A DNA stretch of 64,000 nucleotides from Desulfomicrobium orale DSM 12838 (GTDB lineage Bacteria; Desulfobacterota; Desulfovibrionia; Desulfovibrionales; Desulfomicrobiaceae), in the NCBI RefSeq assembly GCF_001553625.1, contig NZ_CP014230.1, positions 1,736,001 to 1,800,000 on the forward strand, in the 5' to 3' direction. The notes beneath the pieces were generated by a model. That model did not search any database and was not told the origin of the DNA. It saw nothing but the letters and a program-made list of their open reading frames with translations. Both the position numbers and the translations under genes were made by a program. Positions 43,866 through 54,424 of this stretch are shown here, in pieces (the stretch's first letter is position 1; each line of letters starts with the position of its first letter).

Positions 43866-44009
43866 TTGATTTTTAAACGGACTGTCAAAGAAGATAACAC
43901 TGTAGCATAGGCCTCGAAATTTTTAGTGCCAGTGTAGTTTCGAACATGGCCGGTACAGAACTCTTTTGTTTTGGCAGCCTCATGCATCTCCCCCAAGGAG
44001 GGCTACTCC
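43866..44009 (+). promoter_or_regulatory. Leader region of the helicase gene, cut by the IS insertion
   Basis: This begins with the right copy of the TTGATTTT duplication. Before the insertion it was continuous with 42197-42306, where GACAAA and TTTTGTC form an inverted repeat and TTGACA (42274-42279) could be a -35. The helicase's own promoter may thus lie to the left of the IS elements. AAGGAGGG just before 44010 is the ribosome-binding site. Confidence 0.4.
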
Positions 44010-46625
44010 ATGGCATTTAAAATTCCCCAGAAATCTTCGGTATCCATCAAAGACCCTGAATCGTTGTTCCGTGATCTGAGGGAACGTACCGTAGAAGGGC
44101 TTCTTGCGCAGCAGGCCGACATGCTTCGCAAATACATGGAGCACGTTGATAAGCCAGACATAGCACTTGAGCTGCCCACCGGCAGTGGTAAGACCCTGGT
44201 TGGCCTCCTGATCGCTGAGTGGCGTAGGAGAACGAAACAAGAGAGATGCGTGCTGCTCTGTCCTACCAAACAGCTTGTCCATCAGGTCGTTGAACAGGCC
44301 AAAGAAAAATACGGAATCAACGCTCTTGATTTCTCAGGTTCCAAACACCAGTACCCGGAGGCCGATAAGACCGCCTTTAATAATTGCGAATCAATAGGCG
44401 TTGCCACCTATAGTGCTCTGTTCAACACAAATCCGTTTTTCAGCGACGTCCATACACTCATTTTTGATGATGCCCACGCCGCCGAGAATTATGTGTCGAG
44501 TTTCTGGTCGTTGGAGGTCCGGCGCTATCAGGATGAATCCACCTTCGATGCAATCTGGCAGATCATCGCGCCTTACACCACGGAAAATGACCAGCTCCGA
44601 TACGATCAGGGCAATGAGGGATCGCTTGATACGTCATTCGTGAACAAGGTTCCAACGCCATATTTACTCGAGTGCAGGACCGCTCTGACGGCAGCGATTG
44701 ACAATGCCTCCAGAGACGATGAGAGCCCGGAGGAATACGGTTATCGATGGCGCATGATCAGAGATCACCTCCATGCCTGCCATCTCTATTACTCCAGCAA
44801 TTCCATTCTCATTCGTCCTCTTATAGCGCCCACCAAGAGCTTTGCGCCGTTTCAGAATGCGCGGCAGCGCATTTATATGTCCGCGACTCTCGGAGAAGGC
44901 GGGGATCTGGAAAGAATTTTCGGGCGGAAGAAAATCGAACGGATACCTGCTCCAGAGGGCTGGGATAAGCAGGGAATCGGTCGACGTTTCTTCGTGTTTC
45001 CTATGCGGAATTGGGATGAAGCGGATTCATTGAGTCTTGCGATTTCCTGGACTACGAAATTTGACAGAGCACTCGTCCTCACCCCAAGCAACCGCGATAC
45101 TGATAAAGTCAGAAAAGCCATTGGAGCACTTCCGACGACGCAGGATCATACCCTCTTTGACGCCGCACAATTGGAGGCGTCGAAGAAATCATTCACCCAG
45201 TCCAGTTCCGCCATTGCGGTTCTGGCGAACAGGTATGACGGAATCGATCTGATCGGAGACGAATGCAGGTACCTGATTATCTATGATCTTCCGGAGTCTA
45301 CAAATCTGCAGGAGCGCTTCATCATCAGCCGCCTTGGGGCCTCTGTTCTCTTCCGGGTTCGCATCCGCACCAGAATAACTCAGGCGGTAGGAAGATGCAC
45401 ACGTTCATCAACCGATTACGCGCTCGTGGTGATCATCGGCGACAAGGTGCATCAGTATTTCCACATGCCGGAAAAGCGAGAAACACTGCATCCGGAACTT
45501 CAGGCCGAAGTCAATTTCGGTGTCGAACAATCAAAAGTCGATAACTCGTCTGAACTGGGGGATAACATCGACATATTCGTTGACCATGGAGAAGAGTGGA
45601 GATCGGCCGATGACTATATACTGCGAACAAGAGGCGAACTGACTCAATCGCCCATACCATCGGCAAAGCAGCTCCAAGATTCTGTTATTCATGAAGTGAA
45701 ATTTCACGATGCTTTTTGGTCCGGAGATTTTGACAGCGCTCTCTCTTCAGCAAAAGACGTGTTGGCCCATCTTGCCGGCGGGGATGATCTGAAGGGCTAT
45801 TCTGCTCTTTGGAATTACCTTGCCGGCTCGGCAGCCTACCAGGCGAAGCAACCACAGGTGGCTCAAGAACATTTTTCTGCTGCCTTTTCATGCGCCAGTA
45901 CGTTGCCGTGGCTCAAACAGATTCAAAAGCTGCTCTCAAACCAAGCGCAGGAAGTGCCTGTCGAGGTCATTTATGGAGAGCGCATCGAGCGTATAGAAGG
46001 TGTCCTCGAACGGTTTGGAAAGTCCGGCAGCGTAAAAATCGAAAAATATTTCCAGGCCATCCGGGAAGGGCTTTCGAGTACGGAGGCGAAGTCGTTTGAA
46101 GCAGCTCAGGTCAAGCTCGGTTGCCTGCTGGGCTTTGAATCGGGGAACACGGAGCGATCCGGTGATCCGGACCCGTGGTGGATCTTTGGGCGACAGGGCG
46201 TTATTTTTGAGGATTACACGGCAACCGGAGAGAATCCGGTCATCTCAAAAAATAAAACACTTCAGGCCAAGGCCCATCCGGACACTCTCGCAGCAAAATA
46301 CCCAGGAGTAAGTTTCTCAGTCGTGTTCTGCTCGACTTCGGACAAATTAGATGATGCCGCAAAACCTCACACGGGCGATGTCTTTTACATCAGCGTTGAA
46401 GACTTCAAAAAGTTTTCAGAAGAGTGCATGACAACAATGCGAGCGCTATGGGACTCTTTCCAGTCGCCTGGAGTTATCGAATGGAGGGAACGTGCTGCAC
46501 GCAAGCTGGTCGAAGCGAAACTGCGCAGTGATGATATTCTGGCAAGATTGAAGAGCAAAAAACTTTCCTCGTTGGCAGGCGGCGGACAAAAACGACCTGC
46601 TTCAAAATTGTCTTCAACATTCTGA
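44010..46625 (+). CDS. SF2 helicase with PD-(D/E)XK-like C-terminal domain, candidate defence gene
   Basis: The protein is 871 residues from the ATG at 44010, behind AAGGAGGG. Helicase motifs: Q-like region and Walker A LELPTGSGKTLVGLL (~residue 50), CPTKQLVHQ (Ia), LIFDDAHAAENYV (II, DDAH), YMSATLGEGGDLERIFG (III) and ITQAVGRCTRSSTDYALVV (VI). The SATLGEGG form recalls XPD/DinG-like helicases. A helical middle region follows. The last ~200 residues (LLGFESGNTERSGDPDPWW, GVIFEDYTATGENPVISKNKTLQAKAHPD, AAKPHTGDVFYISVEDF) resemble a restriction-endonuclease-like domain. The usual ExK reads EDY, so catalysis is doubtful. Composition is poorer in G+C than the neighbours, and IS elements adjoin it. 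Confidence 0.8.
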   Translation: MAFKIPQKSSVSIKDPESLFRDLRERTVEGLLAQQADMLRKYMEHVDKPDIALELPTGSGKTLVGLLIAEWRRRTKQERCVLLCPTKQLVHQVVEQAKEKYGINALDFSGSKHQYPEADKTAFNNCESIGVATYSALFNTNPFFSDVHTLIFDDAHAAENYVSSFWSLEVRRYQDESTFDAIWQIIAPYTTENDQLRYDQGNEGSLDTSFVNKVPTPYLLECRTALTAAIDNASRDDESPEEYGYRWRMIRDHLHACHLYYSSNSILIRPLIAPTKSFAPFQNARQRIYMSATLGEGGDLERIFGRKKIERIPAPEGWDKQGIGRRFFVFPMRNWDEADSLSLAISWTTKFDRALVLTPSNRDTDKVRKAIGALPTTQDHTLFDAAQLEASKKSFTQSSSAIAVLANRYDGIDLIGDECRYLIIYDLPESTNLQERFIISRLGASVLFRVRIRTRITQAVGRCTRSSTDYALVVIIGDKVHQYFHMPEKRETLHPELQAEVNFGVEQSKVDNSSELGDNIDIFVDHGEEWRSADDYILRTRGELTQSPIPSAKQLQDSVIHEVKFHDAFWSGDFDSALSSAKDVLAHLAGGDDLKGYSALWNYLAGSAAYQAKQPQVAQEHFSAAFSCASTLPWLKQIQKLLSNQAQEVPVEVIYGERIERIEGVLERFGKSGSVKIEKYFQAIREGLSSTEAKSFEAAQVKLGCLLGFESGNTERSGDPDPWWIFGRQGVIFEDYTATGENPVISKNKTLQAKAHPDTLAAKYPGVSFSVVFCSTSDKLDDAAKPHTGDVFYISVEDFKKFSEECMTTMRALWDSFQSPGVIEWRERAARKLVEAKLRSDDILARLKSKKLSSLAGGGQKRPASKLSSTF

Positions 46626-46648
46626 TAATCAAAGGGTACATCCCAAGT

Positions 46649-46671
46649 GAAGCCTGACTCCATCAGGCTTC
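46649..46671. repeat. Hairpin after the helicase gene
   Basis: GAAGCCTGA (46649-46657) and TCAGGCTTC (46663-46671) form a perfect 9-bp stem with loop CTCCA. It lies 23 bases after the helicase stop. There is no T run, but it may still end or protect the transcript. Confidence 0.55.
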
Positions 46672-46690
46672 GATAACGGGCCAAAGACGG

Positions 46691-46712
46691 GTCCGGGACT
46701 GAGACCCCGGAC
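46691..46712 (-). terminator. Hairpin after tgt
   Basis: GTCCGGG and CCCGGAC pair around ACTGAGAC, 8 bases beyond the tgt stop on the minus strand. It lacks a clear T run, so it is a weak terminator candidate. Confidence 0.5.
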
Positions 46713-46720
46713 GGATGGAT

Positions 46721-48582
<1,862 letters not shown>

Positions 48583-48762
48583 GGAGCGGACCTTGCCCGA
48601 CAGTTCCCACGAGCTCAAGGCCTCATTTTACCCCATGTGGTGCCGGACAAGGCCATGAGTATCTGGAACTGCGTCAATGGCGGCAGTTTTAAATGCCGGG
48701 ATGCAGTGCGAGGCCAGCCGGATTTGGAATTATTCTCGAGGCCGCTTTCATTCCAGAAGTCC

Positions 48763-49236
48763 TCATCCCAGGCTGACGCATGTTTTTTCCTGAAAATCGG
48801 CAATGAGGCCATAGCTGTCCACTTTGAGTTCCACGAGGGCCGTATCGGGAGATGAGGCTGTGGTGCGCAGTTCCGGGTGTTTCCGAATGAAAAGAGCCAT
48901 GGCCTGCGACTTGCGTGCGCCTTTCGGCTTTGCGGCGAAGGCGGTCACGGTCAGGGCCTGAAGCGTCGCCTCTTCCGCGGCTGGAGCGGCGACAAGGAGC
49001 GAGACATTGGGGTTGGCGGCCATGTTTTCGTATTTGGCCGTGTTCTGGGCCGTGATGATGACGATGGTTCGCAGATCCTCGCTGACAGCGAAAGGCACCT
49101 GGCTGCATCTTGGGATTTCCATGAAGCAGGTTCCCAGAACAGCCGTATTTTGCTGCCGGAGGATGCTCTCCACTAGGGCGTGTATGCGGGGCTCGGTAAT
49201 GCTGACCGTGGAAATCCGGGACTGGGCGATGGGCAT
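48763..49236 (-). CDS. Pyridoxamine-5'-phosphate oxidase-like (FMN-binding) protein
   Basis: The protein is 157 residues with a split-barrel flavin-binding pattern: RIHALVESILRQQNTAVLGTCFMEIPRCSQVPFAVSEDLRTIVIITAQNTAKYENMAANPNVSLLV. The phrase T..T.KY.NM..NP.VSLLV is typical of PNPOx-like proteins. The C-terminal part (LVELKVDSYGLIADFQE) completes the barrel. Members include flavin reductases, haem-degrading proteins and general FMN proteins; the substrate cannot be assigned here. An AAGGAGAATG precedes the start. Confidence 0.8.
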   Translation of the reverse strand: MPIAQSRISTVSITEPRIHALVESILRQQNTAVLGTCFMEIPRCSQVPFAVSEDLRTIVIITAQNTAKYENMAANPNVSLLVAAPAAEEATLQALTVTAFAAKPKGARKSQAMALFIRKHPELRTTASSPDTALVELKVDSYGLIADFQEKTCVSLG

Positions 49237-49382
49237 ACATTCTCCTTGTACAGTGAGCTTGAAGGGCGTTTCCCATTCCGTAGCCGATTCCGGACAAAAC
49301 AGAAAGACTTCACCTCCGCGGAGGCTGGACCTTGGCCGCAGCCGGACATATCCTGCGGCATCTGCAATATGAGGAGGCCGCC

Positions 49383-50093
49383 ATGTATTCCCGATTCGCG
49401 CGCTGGTATGACCGGATTTTTCCCTTCAGTCCCGGAGTGTACGCTTTTCTGTCACGCCACATGGATCGTCCTGGTGGCCCGGTGCTGGATCTCGGATGCG
49501 GTACCGGCGACTACTGCGCGGCCTTCGCCCGCGACGGCATGCGGGCCGTGGGCCTCGATCTGGATGCCGCCATGATTTTCCGGGCCCGGGAAAGCGGCTC
49601 CGGCGCGGAATTTCATGTATTGGACATGGGAGATTTTCAGGTTCTGGGCGGTCCGTGGTCGTTTATCTATTCCATCGGCAACACGGCGGCACACCTGCCC
49701 CCGGAGAAATTCTGGTCGTGTGTGGACAATGTGGCGGCCTGTCTGGAGCCGGACGGGACGTGGATCGTACAGGTCATGAACTGGGATTACGTGCTGGGGC
49801 TCAGGCATTTCACGTTTCCGCCCAAGGTCATGGATGGAGCGGTTTTCCACCGCTTTTACGAGGATATCTCCGCCAGCGGGCTGACTTTTCGCACAGGACT
49901 CGACGTGGACGGGGAGCGAGTTTTCGACGATGCCGTGCGCCTGTACCCGCTGTCTTCGCGGGAAATCATCGAAGGGCATGAAAAGCGGGGCTTTCGTCTG
50001 GTGGAGCATGCGGCGGACTATGCGGGAAGTGCCTTCGATCCGGAGGTGTTCTCGGCCAATATCTTTGTCTTCAGGCGCCAGGAGGGGGCATGA
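49383..50093 (+). CDS. Class I SAM-dependent methyltransferase
   Basis: The protein is 236 residues from ATG 49383, behind ATGAGGAGGCCGCC. Motif I is VLDLGCGTGDYCAAFARDG (residue ~36-54), followed by the acidic residue in AVGLDLDAAMIFRAR, and motif post I/II in WSFIYSIGNTAAHLPPEKF. The C-terminal half resembles the small-molecule methyltransferases of the UbiE/Methyltransf_25 type. The substrate is unknown. Its stop overlaps the Crp/Fnr gene as ATGA (50090-50093), so the two are coupled. Confidence 0.85.
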   Translation: MYSRFARWYDRIFPFSPGVYAFLSRHMDRPGGPVLDLGCGTGDYCAAFARDGMRAVGLDLDAAMIFRARESGSGAEFHVLDMGDFQVLGGPWSFIYSIGNTAAHLPPEKFWSCVDNVAACLEPDGTWIVQVMNWDYVLGLRHFTFPPKVMDGAVFHRFYEDISASGLTFRTGLDVDGERVFDDAVRLYPLSSREIIEGHEKRGFRLVEHAADYAGSAFDPEVFSANIFVFRRQEGA

Positions 50094-50776
50094 CGGACTT
50101 CATGGAGACCATGGGGAGAAGCGTCCTCTTCAGGGGGCTTCCGGCGGAAGAGCTGGCTCGGCTGGAGAGGATCAGCGAGCCGCGCCGCTATGGGAAAGGG
50201 GCCGTGCTGTTCCGGGAGGGAGATGACGGCGCGGGGTTCTATGTGGTGTCCTCGGGGCAGGTTAAGGTCTTCAAGACATCCTTCGACGGGCGGGAACAGA
50301 TTCTGCACATTCTCGGGCCGGGCGATCCGCTGGGAGAAGTGCCGGTCTTCGCGGGGCAGACGTTTCCGGCCAGCGCCCAGGCTCTCGCGGAATCGCTGCT
50401 CTACTTTTTTCCCCGCCCGAAACTGGCGCAGCTGTACCGGGACAACCCTTCCCTGGCGATGAACATGCTGGCCGTTCTGTCCAGGCGGCTGCGGGAGTTC
50501 ACGGTGCTCATCGAAAATCTTTCCCTGAAGGAAATCCCGCAGCGTCTGGCCACGTATCTGCTGCATCAGCATGCCCAAAAACCTGTCTCCTCCAGGGTCA
50601 AACTGGCTGTGACCAAGGGGGTGCTGGCCAATATCCTGGGCGCGTCTCAGGAAACATTGTCCAGAGTGCTGGGCAAACTGGGTCAGGAAGGAGTGATCGA
50701 GGTGCAGGGTAAGGAAATTACCATTCTGGACTGGGACAGACTGAAGGAACTGGCGGGTGGAGAGATCAGCTTGTAG
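50090..50776 (+). CDS. Crp/Fnr-family transcriptional regulator
   Basis: The protein is 228 residues. The cyclic-nucleotide-binding type beta roll covers ~residues 10-125 (KGAVLFREGDDGAGFYVVSSGQVKVFKTSFDGREQILHILGPGDPLGEVPVFAGQTFPASAQAL). A dimer helix follows, then the winged helix with recognition element LAVTKGVLANILGASQETLSRVLGKLGQEGVIEV. There is no N-terminal cysteine cluster, so it is not a classical Fnr oxygen sensor. It could be an HcpR- or Dnr-like regulator, but the effector cannot be read from the sequence. It is coupled to the methyltransferase gene. Confidence 0.88.
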   Translation: MTDFMETMGRSVLFRGLPAEELARLERISEPRRYGKGAVLFREGDDGAGFYVVSSGQVKVFKTSFDGREQILHILGPGDPLGEVPVFAGQTFPASAQALAESLLYFFPRPKLAQLYRDNPSLAMNMLAVLSRRLREFTVLIENLSLKEIPQRLATYLLHQHAQKPVSSRVKLAVTKGVLANILGASQETLSRVLGKLGQEGVIEVQGKEITILDWDRLKELAGGEISL

Positions 50777-50863
50777 GGATCAGGGTCCTTCAGGCTTGCG
50801 TGGCGGTTGCGGTATGAAACCTGAAGAGGAAGACACCGCTGGCTGCGAAGAATCCCTGTTCGT

Positions 50864-51955
50864 CTAATCCTGCCACTTCTGGCGGATGGCCCGGATATCG
50901 TCGATATTGTCCAGAAAGACCCGGACCACGGCCGGATCGAAATGCGTCCCCGATTCGTTGCGGATGATGTCCAGGCATTTTTCCTCAGGGAAGGCCGGTT
51001 TGTAGGGCCGTTCGCTGGCCAGGGCGTCGTAGGTGTCGACAAGGGCTACGATGCGGGCCTCGATGGGAATATCTTCTCCGGCCAGACCGAAAGGATACCC
51101 CTTGCCGTCCCATCGTTCATGGTGAAGCAGGGCCAGTATCCTGGCCAGATCGAGCAGTTCATTGTCTTCTCCGCTGCCTTCCTGCCATGATTCACAATTT
51201 CTGTGGGCTTCTTCCTTGCTGGCCAGGGGCCCCAGGATTTCACAGCCGTACATGCAGTGCCGCTGCATGATTTTCCATTCCTCGGGATCGAGCTTGCCGG
51301 GCTTCAGCAGAACCTGGTCCGGGATGCCGATTTTTCCGATATCGTGCAGCGGCGCGCAGTCCCGCAGGTTGTCGCACAGGATTTGATCCATGCCCAGAGC
51401 CTGGGCCAGAACGGCGGCGATCTCCCCCACCCGGACGACATGGTGCCCGGTTTCGTTGTCCTTGTATTCCGCGGTCCGGCTGAGACGGTGCATGATCTGG
51501 CGGCGGGTGCGTTCCAGCTCAGCGGTGCGCTGCCGGACCAGCTTTTCCAGCCCGGCGTGGTAGGCGTTGTTTTCGCGGATCAGGCGGGCCTTCTCCATGG
51601 CCTTGGTCAGCGTGTGTTCCAGAACGCCCATGCTGGACATGGGTTTGGTCAGAAAATCCCAGGCCCCGGCACGCACGGCCTGCAGGGCGTCCTCGATCAC
51701 GCCCACGCCGGACAGAACGATGACGGGCAGTTCCGGGGCCTCGACAGTGGCCTTCTCCAGAAACCCGTATCCGTTCAGGACAGGCATGTTCAGATCGACA
51801 ATGACGGCGCACAGTTCAGGCAGACGTTCCCGCAGGACTTCCAGACCTTCGAGACCGTTGGAGGCGGTCAGTGTGTCATAGTTCAGGTCTTCCAGGTACG
51901 CGCACAGGGAGCGCCGGAGACCGGCTTCGTCATCGATGACAAGAATGGTGTTCAT
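50864..51955 (-). CDS. Response regulator with HD-GYP phosphodiesterase domain
   Basis: The protein is 363 residues. The receiver domain (MNTILVIDDEAGLRRSL, phospho-Asp in CAVIVDLNMPVLNGYGF, Lys in WDFLTKPMSSM) is joined by a coiled coil to an HD-GYP domain. The latter shows HHVVRVGEIAAVLAQALGM, CAPLHDIGKIGIPDQVLLKPGKL (the HD pair) and HHERWDGKGYPFGLAGEDIPIEARIVALVDTYDAL (HxxxxxxGYP). Such enzymes hydrolyse cyclic di-GMP. The HxxR-type insert EGSGEDNELLDL near residue 275 is slightly longer than usual. Its start overlaps the histidine kinase stop (51952-51955). Confidence 0.93.
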   Translation of the reverse strand: MNTILVIDDEAGLRRSLCAYLEDLNYDTLTASNGLEGLEVLRERLPELCAVIVDLNMPVLNGYGFLEKATVEAPELPVIVLSGVGVIEDALQAVRAGAWDFLTKPMSSMGVLEHTLTKAMEKARLIRENNAYHAGLEKLVRQRTAELERTRRQIMHRLSRTAEYKDNETGHHVVRVGEIAAVLAQALGMDQILCDNLRDCAPLHDIGKIGIPDQVLLKPGKLDPEEWKIMQRHCMYGCEILGPLASKEEAHRNCESWQEGSGEDNELLDLARILALLHHERWDGKGYPFGLAGEDIPIEARIVALVDTYDALASERPYKPAFPEEKCLDIIRNESGTHFDPAVVRVFLDNIDDIRAIRQKWQD

Positions 51956-54384
51956 TGATTTTTTCCGTATTGATCATGGACCACAACATCTTCGAGGCCA
52001 TAGAGATGCCGGTCCGCCTGGACGGGCGGCATTTCTTCCGGGGCCGGGTCCTTCCAGGGCAGTTCAATGATGAAGGTCGTGCCGCCTTCGGGCGGAGACA
52101 GGACATGCATCCTCCCCCCGTGTCCCTTGGTGATGATGAAGTAGGATACGGACAGACCCAGTCCTGTGCCGGAGCTGGCTGCCTTGGTGGTGAAGAAGGG
52201 TTCGAAGATGCGCTTACGGTTCTCTTGGGTGATGCCGGGACCGTTGTCAGCGATTTCGATGCGGAGCTCCTGTGCCTGCAGACGTGCCGTGATGCGGATA
52301 CGTGGCTCGGCGATGGGCGGGTTGGCGTCCATCATGGCCTGGGCCGCATTGCGCAGCAGGTTCAGCAGCACTTGTTCGATCTCCGTTTCCGTGCAGGTGA
52401 TTTCCGGCAGGAATTCATTGTAATCGCGGATGATCTGGATCCGTTTGAAATCATACTTTTTCTTCAGATCGTAGTCGCTGGCCGCAAGGTTCAGGGCACG
52501 GTCGATAATGGCCGGAATCGAGCAGAAAGAAGTGCGGGATTCGCTTCTTCTGCTGAAATCGAGCATGTGGCGTACGATATCGGCGGCCCGGGCGGCGGCG
52601 GATTCGATATCCCTGACAAAGTCGTGGATTTTTCTGGCTTCAAGATAGCGGTCCAGCAGTTCCATATCCAGTCCGATTTTCGTCGCTGTATCCTGATTCT
52701 TGGGAAAACTGGATTTGAGACGCAGGGCCAGGGTCTGGCTTGCCTGGAGTACGACTCCCAAGGGGTTGTTGATCTCATGAGCGATACCGGCGGCGATGCC
52801 CCCCAGCGAGAGCATCTTTTCCGACTGCACCATCATGTCCTGAATGGTCTTCAGGCGGGTGATGTCCCAGGTGATGGAGAGAACGCAGAGTTGTCCGCCC
52901 AGCGTGATCAGGGAGCCCGAATACAGCACGTGACAGGTGGACCCGTCGGGGCGGTACATGACTGTTTCCATGGAGTGAACAGGGCGGTTTTCCTGCAGCA
53001 GGGCGCGGATCCGCAGGGCATGCTCCGGGGGGAAGGAATCGATCTCGGAGGTGACAAACTGGGGGAGCTCCTGCCGGGAAATATTCATCATTTCCAGGAA
53101 GGCGTTGTTGGCGTCGATGTATCCGCCGTCGGCAAAGCGGGAGATGGCGATGGCGCAGGGGGAATTCTCGAAGACGCCCCGGAATTTCCGCTCGCTGTCC
53201 AGCAGTTCGGTCTGGTTTGCCCTGATCTCCGAGAGGTCGTGCCCCTCGACGACAATGTACTGCAGCCCGCCACCATCATTCCGGAAGGGCGAGGCCTTCA
53301 ATTCCAGAGGGAAGCGCTCCCCCTGCGGAGTCAGGTAGGTCATTTCGCAGTCTACATTCTCTCCGGAACGGACCCTGCGGAAAACATCCTCCAGAATGGA
53401 TTTGGCGTGGTGCTGGTCGTCCCACCATGGTGCATCCCAGAAATACCGCCCCATGATATCTTTGTCGGAAACACCCGCCCGGCGCAGACTGGCGTGGTTC
53501 ATGGCCACGACGGAGCCTTTGGGACTGACTAGACCGATGAATCTGGAACTCTGCTCCAGAAGGGCTCTGGCCATGTCTTGAGAGGCGAGAGAGGTTTTCT
53601 GTGCGTTCTTCATCTTCTGGATGTCCAGTTTCAGCCCGAGGACCCTCGAACTTTTCCCTTCCGGGTTCCAGGCCACAGCTACGGCCTTGACCAGCATCCA
53701 GCGCCACGCTCCATCCTGCGCGCGCATGCGATATTCGGCTTCATGGACTTCCCGGCTGCCCGAATGAATGTACTCCATGAAGGCGGAGAAGGCGTGGTCC
53801 CGGTCAGCGGGATGGATCATTTCCGCCCAGACGTTCAATGTGTCCGGCTCCAGGCGGAGGGTGCAGTCCCATGAGGGGATGGGAGGCGGTTCATACTCTT
53901 GGGATAGGCCGTCGGTGTATGCCCAGTATTCGATACCGGCGGCCTCCGCCATGAACTGGAGATTGTCGATCTGGCCCAGCAGACGGTTTCTGCTCTCGGC
54001 CAGCAGTTTGTTCTCTGATTGCAGTCTGCGGCGCATGAAATATGTGTATGCGGCCAGCAGAAGCAGGGCAGCGGCCAGTATGCCTGTGACCACATCCATC
54101 CAGACGGGGCGTTGAGCGTGTGCGGTGTGCGGAGGCATCCGGCGGAGCAATGCCGCTTCACGCTCGTTTTCAGGCAGAGATACCGGAATTTTGGAGATGG
54201 CGTCACCCAGGAGTGAATAGGCGTGACCCAGAGGCAGAAAGAGGGAACCTTCGTGCACGCTGATTAGAGAGTTTTCTCTAATGCAGGGATATGGCTTTTC
54301 CAGAGCGAGACCCTTGGCCGCAAAAAAGCAAACGAGCAGAATCGTGAGGCTCAGAATGCAAAGGGAGCTTCTTTTCCGCGGCAT
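51952..54384 (-). CDS. Membrane histidine kinase with PAS domains
   Basis: The protein is 810 residues from the ATG at 54384; the frame is open to 54447, with ATGs at 54408 and 54447, and no start has a clear ribosome-binding site. A signal/anchor (CILSLTILLVCFFAAKGLA), a short periplasmic part of ~70 residues and a second helix (VTGILAAALLLLAAYTYFM) lead into three PAS-like domains (e.g. RMRAQDGAWRWMLVKAVAV; NHASLRRAGVSDKDIMGRYFW; IDANNAFLEMMNISRQEL). Then come HisKA (GGIAAGIAHEINNPLGVVLQ, phospho-His) and HATPase (IEIADNGPGITQENRKRIFEPFFTTK, GTGLGLSVSY). It partners the HD-GYP regulator downstream. Confidence 0.9.
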   Translation of the reverse strand: MPRKRSSLCILSLTILLVCFFAAKGLALEKPYPCIRENSLISVHEGSLFLPLGHAYSLLGDAISKIPVSLPENEREAALLRRMPPHTAHAQRPVWMDVVTGILAAALLLLAAYTYFMRRRLQSENKLLAESRNRLLGQIDNLQFMAEAAGIEYWAYTDGLSQEYEPPPIPSWDCTLRLEPDTLNVWAEMIHPADRDHAFSAFMEYIHSGSREVHEAEYRMRAQDGAWRWMLVKAVAVAWNPEGKSSRVLGLKLDIQKMKNAQKTSLASQDMARALLEQSSRFIGLVSPKGSVVAMNHASLRRAGVSDKDIMGRYFWDAPWWDDQHHAKSILEDVFRRVRSGENVDCEMTYLTPQGERFPLELKASPFRNDGGGLQYIVVEGHDLSEIRANQTELLDSERKFRGVFENSPCAIAISRFADGGYIDANNAFLEMMNISRQELPQFVTSEIDSFPPEHALRIRALLQENRPVHSMETVMYRPDGSTCHVLYSGSLITLGGQLCVLSITWDITRLKTIQDMMVQSEKMLSLGGIAAGIAHEINNPLGVVLQASQTLALRLKSSFPKNQDTATKIGLDMELLDRYLEARKIHDFVRDIESAAARAADIVRHMLDFSRRSESRTSFCSIPAIIDRALNLAASDYDLKKKYDFKRIQIIRDYNEFLPEITCTETEIEQVLLNLLRNAAQAMMDANPPIAEPRIRITARLQAQELRIEIADNGPGITQENRKRIFEPFFTTKAASSGTGLGLSVSYFIITKGHGGRMHVLSPPEGGTTFIIELPWKDPAPEEMPPVQADRHLYGLEDVVVHDQYGKNQ

Positions 54385-54424
54385 CTGGGATGAAATAGAC
54401 GAAGGCATAGGCACGGTGCGCGGG

